From: Clostridiales bacterium
GTDB lineage: Bacteria; Bacillota; Clostridia; Oscillospirales; Oscillospiraceae
Direction: 5' to 3'
DNA: 9,958 nt
Assembly (NCBI GenBank): GCA_021199695.1
Contig: JAJQHP010000140.1
Coordinates: forward strand, 1-9,958
The translations under genes and the position numbers were made by a program. Shown here in pieces: positions 1 through 5,274 of this stretch; positions within the stretch are counted from its first letter, which is position 1; every line of letters starts with the position of its first letter. The notes beneath the pieces were generated by a model. The model searched no databases and was not told where the DNA came from. It saw only the letters and a program-made list of their open reading frames with translations.

Positions 1-1
1 G

Positions 2-82
2 GAGGAGCCCCGGCGCAGCCGCCCCCACTATCGCAGACACCGCTCCCATAACAGGGGCGGTCAAAGCGGCGGCGAGGCGTAA
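2..82 (+). CDS. 3' end of unidentified gene (basic Arg/His/Gly-rich tail)
   Basis: An open frame enters from the left edge and gives 26 codons before a TAA at 80-82. The peptide is rich in Arg, His and Gly (for example RRHRSHNRGGQSGGEA), which resembles the disordered basic tail of a nucleic-acid-binding protein. Its stop lies 14 bp before a strong terminator hairpin, and the minus-strand jag operon converges on the same hairpin, which fits a real plus-strand gene ending here. A second frame stops at 49-51 and cannot be excluded. I do not recognise the family, and too little is present to assign a function. Confidence 0.35.
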   Translation, partial: EEPRRSRPHYRRHRSHNRGGQSGGEA

Positions 83-96
83 AACCTCATACAACA

Positions 97-134
97 AAAG
101 CGGAGGCAGACCCCCAAAGGTCTGCCTCCGCTTT
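97..134. terminator. Bidirectional intrinsic terminator between convergent genes
   Basis: A perfect 16-bp inverted repeat (97-112 with 119-134) encloses a 6-nt loop. It is followed on the plus strand by GTCTTTCTTTT. On the minus strand the 3' arm ends in CTTTTGTTGT. The AAAG...CTTT ends supply short U runs in both directions. It lies 24 bp past the jag stop and 14 bp past the stop of the plus-strand open frame, so it probably ends both transcripts. Confidence 0.9.
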
Positions 135-157
135 GTCTTTCTTTTACCCGCTCGCGC

Positions 158-1027
158 TTACTTATTGTAAGCCACCACAATGCGCCGGTTGGGCTCGGTG
201 CCGGTGGAGTAGGTGGAGATGTTGGGGTGATAGTCCTGAAGCTCCGCGTGGATGACGTGGCGCTCGTAGGCGTTCATCGGCTCCAGCATCATGTTCCGGC
301 GATATTTGATCGCCTTTCCGGCCGTCTTTCGCGCCAGGCGCTGGAGGGACTCCTCCCGCTTGGCCCGGTAGTTCTCGCAGTCCACATGGACCCGGATGCG
401 GCGGTTCTGGCCGTGGTTCATGGCGTAGTTGGTCAGCTGCTGGATAGCATCCAGAGTCTCTCCCCGGCGGCCGATGAGGGCGCCCAGATCCTCGCCCTCC
501 AGCGTCACCTCATAGACGCCGTCCTGGTTGACCTGAACGGCGGGAGTGGCCTCCACGTCCAGATGCTTCATCAGGCCGGTGAGGAAGGTTACGATATCCC
601 CGGTCCGGTCTGCGGCGGGGGCAGCAGGCTCCTTCGCCGGGGTCGGGGCCTCAGCGGCAGGGGCCGCCTTGGGGGTCTCCGGCTTTTTTGGCTGCTCCTT
701 CTTTTTCGGCTTGGGCTGCTGACCGGCAGGCCGCTGATTGGCGGGCTTTTTCTGGCTGGGGACGGCAGTCTTGGCCTCCGGGGCCTTTTTCGGCTCCACA
801 GGGGCGACAACAGGAGCCACAGGCTCCGGCTCCTTCACCGGGGCCGGGTCAGGGGCCTCATAGCTCACCCGCACCTTGGCGGGGCAGCTCCCGATGCCCA
901 GGAAGCCGGTCTTTGCCCGGTTGATGATCTCCACGGAGACATCGTCCCGGTCCATGCCCAGCTGCTCGAGCGCAGCTGCTATGGCCAGTTCCTCCGTCTT
1001 GCCGGTGGTCTCGATATATTTGGTCAT
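158..1027 (-). CDS. jag: RNA-binding protein Jag/KhpB (Jag-N, KH, R3H)
   Basis: This 289-residue RNA-binding protein belongs to the Jag/KhpB family, whose members act with KhpA in post-transcriptional control linked to cell division and envelope synthesis. The Jag-N domain spans about residues 1-55 and carries the signature KTGFLGIG (39-46). A low-complexity Pro/Ala/Lys linker follows (about 58-140). The type II KH domain (about 143-218) has its GxxG loop as GRRG at 186-189. The R3H domain (about 225-287) has the R-x3-H pair at R256 and H260. The ATG is preceded by AAGGGAG, with an 11-nt spacer. The gene starts 24 bp after yidC and is the last gene before the terminator, so it is the distal gene of the rpmH operon. 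The family's usual yidC-jag pairing is kept. Confidence 0.95.
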   Translation of the reverse strand: MTKYIETTGKTEELAIAAALEQLGMDRDDVSVEIINRAKTGFLGIGSCPAKVRVSYEAPDPAPVKEPEPVAPVVAPVEPKKAPEAKTAVPSQKKPANQRPAGQQPKPKKKEQPKKPETPKAAPAAEAPTPAKEPAAPAADRTGDIVTFLTGLMKHLDVEATPAVQVNQDGVYEVTLEGEDLGALIGRRGETLDAIQQLTNYAMNHGQNRRIRVHVDCENYRAKREESLQRLARKTAGKAIKYRRNMMLEPMNAYERHVIHAELQDYHPNISTYSTGTEPNRRIVVAYNK

Positions 1028-1051
1028 GGATTGTTCAGCTCCCTTATGAAA

Positions 1052-2380
1052 TTATTCCTTTGTCTCTCCGGTCTCGGCGGATGCAGATGACTCCACTGTC
1101 TCCTCCTGGAGCTCCACCAGCGTTTCATCCTCCGGCAGCTCCTCGGGGACGACCTTCCGTTTTCCCTTCTTTGCCAGGGCGCGCTCCAGAGCTTCTTCAT
1201 CCAGCACATCCTGGGGATCGCGGTAGGGGGTGGTGGGATAACGGTCCGCCTCGTAGGCCCGGCCCCGGGCGTAACGACGGATGCCGATCTGGCCCGCGCC
1301 GCTGTCACGGCTGGCCTTCTCCGCCTTCTTCTGGACCTGGCGCACCGCCTTTTTGCCGCCCCGCTTTTTCATTTCCTCTTCCACGGCGGCACGGTGGGCG
1401 GCGATCTCCGCCTTTTTGGCCTTCTCCTGGTTGCGCCGCTCCTCCATCCGGGCCTGGCGCTCCAGCTTTTCCTTTTCAAACTTCTTGTTGATGAACTTGG
1501 CAAAGATCATGTCCTGCAGGATGCTGAAAATGGTGCTGCAGGCCATGTAGACGCACATACCGGCGGGCATGATGTAGCCGAACCAGAGGTACATCAGCGG
1601 CATGATGTACATCATCATCTTGCTGCTGCCGGCGGCGGCGTTGGCAGCGTCGTCCTTCTTGTCCTTGTCGTCATCCTGCTTCTTCACCTGATTGGACTTC
1701 ATGGAGTACCGGGAATAGAAGAAGTTCAAAATGACGATCAGGATGGGGATCAGCGCCAGACCGATGTTGTTCCAGTTCACGGCGTCCCAGTTCCAGAACT
1801 GCCAGTCGGGGACCTCGCCCAGATTGATGCCCAGGAAATTGAAGCTCATGGTCTGGAGCTGGCTGGCGGCGTCTCCCAGAGCCTCAGCGACAGCGTTATA
1901 CAGACTGCTGTCCTTGCTGATGAGATCCATGATGTAGATCTCCTGGTAGGCGGTTTGGGTGCTCTCGAAGGTATGGCCCAGTCCGGACAGAGTGTCCACC
2001 ACGGTGGTGATCTGATCCTCTGTCAGACAGAGCATATAGAGCATGGGCCGACGGATAACGTAGTACAGGGCCATCAGCACAGGCAGGGGGAGGAGAGACC
2101 AGAGACAACCGCTCATGGGGTTGACCTTTTCCTCCTCATAGAGCTTCTGAACCTCCATGTTGTAGCGCTGCTGATCCTTGCCGTACTGCTTTTGGAGACG
2201 CTGCATCTCCTCATTCAGGGCGTTCATCCGCATCATGCTCTGCTTGCCCTTGTAGGACAGGGGGAACAGGACCACCTTGGTCAGCAGGGTAAACAGGGCC
2301 AGGGAAAGGGCATAGCTGCCGGTAAAGTTGTAGATCCACAGCAGTATCCTGCCGAAGAACTGTAGAATTGCAGTAATCAA
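1052..2380 (-). CDS. yidC: Membrane protein insertase YidC/Oxa1 family, TTG start
   Basis: This 442-residue insertase places proteins in the cytoplasmic membrane, alone or with SecYEG. Five hydrophobic segments lie at about 20-42, 91-111, 205-222, 255-270 and 271-293. A charged cytoplasmic hairpin (about 45-88) follows the first. The LFPLSYKGKQSMMRM stretch after segment 1 is family-typical. Residue 35 (TLLTKVVLFPL) is Lys where many homologues have the groove Arg. There is no lipobox, unlike Bacillus SpoIIIJ. The C-terminal tail (about 295-442) is unusually long, first basic and then acidic, and is predicted cytoplasmic; such tails may contact ribosomes. The start is TTG: the first codon reads TTG on the minus strand, and AGGAGG stands 8 nt upstream. 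yidD lies 52 bp upstream and jag 24 bp downstream. Confidence 0.96.
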   Translation of the reverse strand: MITAILQFFGRILLWIYNFTGSYALSLALFTLLTKVVLFPLSYKGKQSMMRMNALNEEMQRLQKQYGKDQQRYNMEVQKLYEEEKVNPMSGCLWSLLPLPVLMALYYVIRRPMLYMLCLTEDQITTVVDTLSGLGHTFESTQTAYQEIYIMDLISKDSSLYNAVAEALGDAASQLQTMSFNFLGINLGEVPDWQFWNWDAVNWNNIGLALIPILIVILNFFYSRYSMKSNQVKKQDDDKDKKDDAANAAAGSSKMMMYIMPLMYLWFGYIMPAGMCVYMACSTIFSILQDMIFAKFINKKFEKEKLERQARMEERRNQEKAKKAEIAAHRAAVEEEMKKRGGKKAVRQVQKKAEKASRDSGAGQIGIRRYARGRAYEADRYPTTPYRDPQDVLDEEALERALAKKGKRKVVPEELPEDETLVELQEETVESSASAETGETKE

Positions 2381-2388
2381 GTATGTGT

Positions 2389-2394
2389 CCTCCT
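2389..2394 (-). promoter_or_regulatory. Shine-Dalgarno that fixes the yidC TTG start
   Basis: The minus strand reads AGGAGG, then eight bases, then TTG ATT ACT GCA. The match to the 16S anti-SD is perfect and the spacing is good. This supports initiation at TTG, with no ATG needed in this frame. Confidence 0.8.
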
Positions 2395-2432
2395 AGGTCG
2401 TTTCTCTGAAGGAATACAGAATGCCGCAACGA

Positions 2433-2663
2433 TTATGGCACCGGGTCATACTCGATGGACTTCTGCCGGTGGAAGGGGTGACATTTGGAGAGCCGTTTTG
2501 CTGCCAGCAGACTGCCCTTGGCCGGGCCGTATTTCTCCACCGCCTGACGGGCGTATTCCGAGCAGGTGGGGATAAAACGGCAGGAGGGAGGCGTCAGAGG
2601 GGATATCTGGGTCTGATAGAACCGGATGAGCCAGAGCATCACCCGTTTGATCCCATTTTTCAT
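2433..2663 (-). CDS. yidD: Membrane protein insertion efficiency factor YidD
   Basis: This small (76-residue) protein of the YidD family is thought to sit at the inner face of the membrane by an amphipathic N-terminus and to assist YidC-dependent insertion. Visible signatures are LIRFYQTQISPL (about 12-23), the CRFIPTCSEYA block with Cys28 and Cys34, KCHPF with Cys61, and the C-terminal YDPVP. I chose the ATG at 2663, not the upstream one at 2684. It gives the MKNGIKRVMLWLIRFYQ start typical of the family, and it overlaps the rnpA TGA as ATGA (2660-2663), which implies translational coupling. AGAGGGG lies just upstream. The order rnpA-yidD-yidC is the conserved one. Confidence 0.95.
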   Translation of the reverse strand: MKNGIKRVMLWLIRFYQTQISPLTPPSCRFIPTCSEYARQAVEKYGPAKGSLLAAKRLSKCHPFHRQKSIEYDPVP

Positions 2664-3010
2664 TCTTCCGACCCCTCTTTCCAAAGGCCCAGCCGTTTGA
2701 CCAGGCGCTGGAAATCCCGGTCCAGCCTGCGATACTCTGCGTCCGGAGCGGCGGCCCTGGCCACAACGACCAGATCCATCCCCCGGCGCAGCTGCTCCTC
2801 GTGGAGACGATAAATCTCCCGGATGCGGCGGCGGGTACGGTTGCGCACCACGGCGTTGCCCAGCTTGGTGCTGACAGTGATGCCCAGACGGTTATTCTGA
2901 TACCGATTGGGACTCCAATACAGCACCAGGGTGGGGCAGGCGGCATACTTTCCCCGGTGGTACAGTCTGCGAAAGTCCTTATTCTGTTTGAGTGAGACAG
3001 AATATTTCAC
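2660..3010 (-). CDS. rnpA: Ribonuclease P protein component, GTG start
   Basis: This is the protein subunit (116 residues) of RNase P, which assists the catalytic RNA in removing 5' leaders from pre-tRNAs. The signature RNRTRRRIREIYR (56-68) matches the RNR motif that contacts RNase P RNA. The N-terminal KYSVSLKQNKDFRRLYHRGK and the LGITVSTKLGNAVVRN strand are typical. I chose GTG at 3010 because AAGGAG (3019-3024) lies 8 nt upstream and the resulting length suits the family. A longer frame opens at an ATG at 3076, but its extra 22 residues (MCFVSHLYPPP...) do not look like RnpA. An ATG at 3028 lacks a good ribosome site. The stop overlaps the yidD start. Confidence 0.96.
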   Translation of the reverse strand: MKYSVSLKQNKDFRRLYHRGKYAACPTLVLYWSPNRYQNNRLGITVSTKLGNAVVRNRTRRRIREIYRLHEEQLRRGMDLVVVARAAAPDAEYRRLDRDFQRLVKRLGLWKEGSEE

Positions 3011-3018
3011 GGACGACT

Positions 3019-3024
3019 CTCCTT
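3019..3024 (-). promoter_or_regulatory. Shine-Dalgarno that fixes the rnpA GTG start
   Basis: The minus strand reads AAGGAG, then eight bases, then GTG AAA TAT TCT. This is the best ribosome site among the candidate starts and it selects the GTG. Confidence 0.75.
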
Positions 3025-3035
3025 GCATCGCCCCG

Positions 3036-3050
3036 GCCGCCGTTGGCGGC
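3036..3050 (-). other. GC-rich hairpin in the rpmH-rnpA spacer
   Basis: A perfect 6-bp stem (3036-3041 with 3045-3050; GCCGCC/GGCGGC) closes a 3-nt loop. It lies about 12 nt upstream of the rnpA Shine-Dalgarno. There is no U run after it on either strand, so it is not a standard terminator. It may be a processing or stability element in the mRNA between the highly expressed rpmH and rnpA. That role is inference. Confidence 0.4.
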
Positions 3051-3084
3051 GGGTACAGGTGGGAAACAAAGCACATACAGATTT

Positions 3085-3135
3085 AGGGGTGAAAGATCAG
3101 CACGGAACCGTTCCGATTCCAAATCATCCACCCCT
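3085..3135 (-). other. Outer inverted repeat in the rpmH-rnpA spacer
   Basis: AGGGGTG (3085-3091) and CACCCCT (3129-3135) form a 7-bp outer stem. Inside it, CGGAACCGTTCCG (3103-3115) is symmetric about one central base. The region lies 36 bp downstream of the rpmH stop and is transcribed with it. No U tract follows in the minus-strand direction. It could slow ribosome-free transcription, mark an RNase site, or be chance. Confidence 0.35.
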
Positions 3136-3171
3136 GAACATCATGGCGCTATTTTTCCCGATTGCCCTTCA

Positions 3172-3312
3172 TCAGTAGGTCAGACGGATACGACCCTTGG
3201 CGCGACGGCGGGCGAGGACCTTGCGGCCGTTGGCCGTAGCCATTCTCTTCCGGAAGCCGTGGACCTTGGAACGATGAAGCTTCTTGGGCTGGTAGGTACG
3301 TTTGGTAGCCAT
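3172..3312 (-). CDS. rpmH: 50S ribosomal protein L34
   Basis: This 46-residue basic protein, read from an ATG at 3312 to a TGA at 3172-3174, is ribosomal protein L34, a small component that binds 23S rRNA in the large subunit. It opens [20 protein letters not shown] and continues [21 protein letters not shown], the hallmark of the family. At 46 residues it is slightly longer than the 44 common in Bacillus and Clostridium. The four-residue MATK start precedes the conserved RTYQPK and is, as far as I recall, common in Oscillospiraceae relatives. A GGAGGT Shine-Dalgarno (3320-3325) lies 7 nt upstream. It is the first gene of the minus-strand operon, with about 117 nt of leader after the consensus promoter. 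Confidence 0.98.
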   Translation of the reverse strand: MATKRTYQPKKLHRSKVHGFRKRMATANGRKVLARRRAKGRIRLTY

Positions 3313-3346
3313 AAATAACACCTCCGACTCTCATATTGCTCAACAA

Positions 3347-3430
3347 GTCGGCCTGAGCCGACCGTAGCTGACAAAACCATGGGCCGCAGCCATTCTCGAA
3401 TAAAAAAAGAGCGCTGCGGCAATTTCAGCG
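3347..3430 (-). promoter_or_regulatory. Structured 5' leader of rpmH
   Basis: Two inverted repeats lie in the predicted rpmH leader. One is an 8-bp GC stem (3383-3390 with 3413-3420) around a 22-nt loop that reads T7 on the minus strand. The other is a 6-bp stem (3347-3352 with 3357-3362) with a 4-nt loop. The 3412-3416 segment could instead pair with 3426-3430, just before the T7 run, giving a terminator-like alternative. However, the predicted transcription start is about 3430, so that stem would sit at the extreme 5' end and may not form. The stems are seen directly; attenuation is inference. Confidence 0.4.
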
Positions 3431-3436
3431 GCTACT

Positions 3437-3466
3437 ATTATAACCCCATCTTTTTCCGGCTGTCAA
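3437..3466 (-). promoter_or_regulatory. Consensus sigma-A promoter of the rpmH-rnpA-yidD-yidC-jag operon
   Basis: On the minus strand a perfect -35 TTGACA (3466-3461) is separated by 18 bp from a perfect -10 TATAAT (3442-3437). Transcription should begin near 3430, about 117 nt before the rpmH ATG. Such strength suits a ribosomal protein operon. Confidence 0.85.
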
Positions 3467-3600
3467 CACCATTTCTGCAATTTTTTCTTCAAAATGTGCA
3501 ATATGGGGACCGGAAATCAGGATAAACACAATATCTTGTGGTCGCCAGCCATTCACTCTCGTATCTCCCGGTGAGCCGCCAAAAGTCCGGTCGGGACGGA

Positions 3601-3625
3601 GGCTATTTTTATACAATGTATAGCC
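3601..3625. repeat. Inverted repeat upstream of the dnaA promoter
   Basis: GGCTAT (3601-3606) and ATAGCC (3620-3625) form a 6-bp inverted repeat. ATAC-AAT-GTAT (3611-3621) nests inside it. It ends 9 bp before the dnaA -35 element, a position where an activator or repressor could act. A DnaA-box match is absent. Confidence 0.4.
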
Positions 3626-3634
3626 GCTTTCTAC

Positions 3635-3663
3635 TTGATGAAAAAAGCTTTTTATGGTATAAT
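3635..3663 (+). promoter_or_regulatory. Sigma-A promoter of dnaA
   Basis: The -35 is TTGATG (3635-3640), the spacer is 17 bp, and the -10 is a perfect TATAAT (3658-3663) preceded by TGG, an extended -10. Transcription should start near 3670, leaving about 120 nt of leader before the chosen dnaA ATG. The spacer contains the 12-bp perfect palindrome AAAAAGCTTTTT (3642-3653). Confidence 0.8.
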
Positions 3664-3732
3664 GAAAATGCTGATTATGGGCTTTTTTACCCTTTATTTT
3701 TATTTTGACTCATTTTTTCATTCGTTCCAGCG

Positions 3733-3779
3733 GGAGGGCGGAGCTGCCCTCCTCCGTATTTCAAAACCGGGATGGGAGG
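3733..3779 (+). promoter_or_regulatory. dnaA leader hairpin and Shine-Dalgarno
   Basis: GGAGGGC (3733-3739) and GCCCTCC (3746-3752) form a 7-bp GC-rich stem with a 6-nt loop in the dnaA leader. The CCTCC stretch at 3749-3755 is also complementary to the Shine-Dalgarno GGGAGG (3774-3779), so two mutually exclusive folds can be drawn. The Shine-Dalgarno is followed by a T7 run and stands 13 nt before the chosen ATG, which is longer than usual. Confidence 0.4.
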
Positions 3780-3792
3780 TTTTTTTAACGTT

Positions 3793-5112
3793 ATGAATTC
3801 CGCCGCCGATATCTGGCCCAGCGTATTGACATTATTGCAGCAGGAGCTGACCCCCACCGCTGTCAGCACCTGGTTTGACGATGCAGAGGCTGTAGAGCTG
3901 AAGGAGAATCAGCTTGTCATCTGCGTCCCCACGCAGTTTAAAAAGGATATTATCGTCTCTCGTTACCTCCCTATGCTGAAAAAAGTGCTCTACGACCTGT
4001 TTGCCGCCGAAATGGACGTGACGATCCTCACCGGAGAGGAGGCGGAGCAGTATCGTACCTCCAACCAGCGTCATAACCAGAATGTGCTCATGGGCAAGGA
4101 GGAGTTTACCTTCGAGCATTTCGTGGTAGGTTCCTCCAACCGGTTCGCCTACAACGCCGCCCTGAATGTGGCTGAAAATCCCGGCAGGAGCTACAATCCC
4201 CTGTTCATCTATGGGGAGTCCGGCCTGGGTAAGACCCATCTGCTCTACGCCATCTATCACACCATTCACATAGATCACCCGGAATACAATATCACCTTCA
4301 TCAAGGGGGATGAATTCACCAACGAGCTCCAGGAGGCCATCCGCACCAAGAGCACCGATGCTTTCCGGCAGAAATACCGGGACAAGGATCTGTTGCTGGT
4401 GGACGACGTGCAGTTTATCGCCGGTAAGGAGCAGACCCAGGAGGAGTTCTTCAACACCTTCAACAATCTGTACGAGGCAGGACATCAAATCGTCCTGACC
4501 TCCGACCGTCCCCCCTCTGAGATGGCCCGGTTGGAAAACCGGTTGCAGACCCGGTTCGAGTGGGGACTGCTGGCGGATATTCAGCCCCCCGACTATGAGA
4601 CCCGCTGCGCCATTATCAAGAACAAGGCGATCATGCTGGGACTTGACCTCCCCAACGATCTGCTGGAGTACATTGCCCAGAACATCACCTCCAACGTCCG
4701 TCAGCTGGAGGGCACCATCAAGCGACTGCTGGCCTACCGGGATCTGATGGGACAGGATATCAACGATGAAAACACATCCAGAGCCATTCAGGCCCTCATT
4801 CACGCCCGGGATGAATACGTCCCCTCCCCCGACCTCATCATCGAGGAGACTGCAAAATACTACTCTATGAATCCCAGCGCCATCAAGGGCAGCTCTAGAA
4901 TGAAGGACATCGTCCTGGCCCGGCAGGTATCCATCTACCTCATACGCTCCATCACCAACCTGTCCCTTCCGGAAATCGGCAAGGTGTTCGGTCAGCACCA
5001 CTCCACCATCATGCACTCTCTGGAAAAGGTAGAGAAGATGATGAAGGAGGACAGAGAGCTCTCCGAGATCATCCGGGACATCAAGAGCAATATCAACAGC
5101 CGGGCCTATTGA
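3793..5112 (+). CDS. dnaA: Chromosomal replication initiator DnaA
   Basis: DnaA (439 residues) is the AAA+ initiator that binds DnaA boxes, oligomerises with ATP and opens the origin. Domain I is about 1-80 and the linker domain II is short (about 81-104). Domain III carries Walker A GESGLGKT (141-148), Walker B LLLVDDVQF (200-208), sensor I VLTSDRP (234-240), the arginine-finger segment RFEWG (254-258) and sensor II VRQLEGTIKRL (302-312). Domain IV carries the helix-turn-helix LSLPEIGKVFGQHHSTIMHS. The usual FGGRDHTTV is here FGQHHSTI: one residue shorter, with Gln and His in place of Arg and Asp. The Arg equivalent to E. coli R399 is present (R369). I chose the ATG at 3793, giving MNSAADIW, behind GGGAGG (3774-3779). 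An in-frame ATG at 3772 adds seven residues and lies before that ribosome site. Confidence 0.97.
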   Translation: MNSAADIWPSVLTLLQQELTPTAVSTWFDDAEAVELKENQLVICVPTQFKKDIIVSRYLPMLKKVLYDLFAAEMDVTILTGEEAEQYRTSNQRHNQNVLMGKEEFTFEHFVVGSSNRFAYNAALNVAENPGRSYNPLFIYGESGLGKTHLLYAIYHTIHIDHPEYNITFIKGDEFTNELQEAIRTKSTDAFRQKYRDKDLLLVDDVQFIAGKEQTQEEFFNTFNNLYEAGHQIVLTSDRPPSEMARLENRLQTRFEWGLLADIQPPDYETRCAIIKNKAIMLGLDLPNDLLEYIAQNITSNVRQLEGTIKRLLAYRDLMGQDINDENTSRAIQALIHARDEYVPSPDLIIEETAKYYSMNPSAIKGSSRMKDIVLARQVSIYLIRSITNLSLPEIGKVFGQHHSTIMHSLEKVEKMMKEDRELSEIIRDIKSNINSRAY

Positions 5113-5125
5113 GAAGGACAGACCT

Positions 5126-5156
5126 TTTTCCACAGAATCCACATAACTTTTCCACC
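5126..5156 (+). promoter_or_regulatory. Cluster of three DnaA-box-like 9-mers
   Basis: TTTTCCACA (5126-5134), GAATCCACA (5135-5143) and TTTTCCACC (5148-5156) lie in the same orientation within 31 bp. The first two are directly adjacent. Against TTATCCACA they have one, two and two mismatches. The orientation matches that of the box at 5275, which fits loading of a DnaA filament toward the unwinding site. Confidence 0.7.
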
Positions 5157-5162
5157 TGTTGA

Positions 5163-5186
5163 TTGGATTCGTGTTGAAAAATCCAA
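5163..5186. repeat. Small inverted repeat in oriC
   Basis: TTGGATT (5163-5169) and AATCCAA (5180-5186) form a 7-bp inverted repeat with a 10-nt spacer that contains GTGTTGAA. It lies between the box cluster and the larger hairpin. Its role is unknown. Confidence 0.4.
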
Positions 5187-5200
5187 CCTCTCTCTTTTCT

Positions 5201-5229
5201 CTGCGGAAAACCGTTTTCTTTTTCCGCAG
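5201..5229. repeat. Perfect 10-bp hairpin in oriC
   Basis: CTGCGGAAAA (5201-5210) and TTTTCCGCAG (5220-5229) are perfect inverted repeats around a 9-nt loop. TTTTCCGCA within the right arm (5220-5228) and its mirror in the left arm differ by one base from the local DnaA box TTTTCCACA. It could be a cruciform or protein-binding element of the origin, or a weak dnaA terminator. No U run follows directly; the nearest (ATTTTT) is 14 nt downstream. Confidence 0.6.
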
Positions 5230-5274
5230 CCGGATTCTGACAAATTTTTCAGTCGATTTCAGGATTTTTCCCGG

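Larger units (their letters stand above)
3313..3792. other. Divergent rpmH-dnaA intergenic region
   Basis: This 480-bp non-coding stretch holds the rpmH promoter and leader, the dnaA promoter and leader, and an AT-rich middle (about 3467-3634). The middle has two imperfect DnaA-box-like 9-mers facing each other: TGTGCAATA at 3495-3503 and ATAAACACA at 3522-3530. Each matches TTATNCACA at seven of nine positions. There is also CACAA-TATC-TTGTG at 3527-3540. None is convincing as a DnaA box. Unlike Bacillus subtilis, where a box cluster precedes dnaA, I see no strong cluster here. I see no gene in it. Confidence 0.7.

Noticed and set aside
227..1090. 287-codon open frame antisense to jag
   Set aside because: The low-complexity Gly/Leu/Arg product comes from the reverse of the Pro/Ala/Lys linker of Jag.
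1394..2365. 323-codon open frame antisense to yidC
   Set aside because: It lies entirely inside yidC, is His/Leu/Gly-rich with no family signature, and would oppose the operon.
2992..3318. Plus-strand open frame across the rpmH-rnpA spacer
   Set aside because: It is antisense to rpmH, which is unmistakable, and has no family features.
3495..3540. DnaA-box candidates upstream of dnaA
   Set aside because: The best 9-mers match only seven of nine positions, too weak to call in an AT-rich stretch; kept only as a note on the intergenic region.
3425..3616. 63-codon minus-strand open frame between rpmH and dnaA
   Set aside because: It covers the rpmH promoter, lacks a good ribosome site and resembles nothing known.
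3832..5142. 436-codon open frame antisense to dnaA
   Set aside because: It mirrors nearly all of dnaA. The product is a Gly/Val/Leu/Gln-rich shadow with no recognisable domain, as expected from GC-rich third positions.
5173..5179. Possible Spo0A box (TGTTGAA) in oriC
   Set aside because: A single 7-mer with one mismatch to TGTCGAA is expected by chance.
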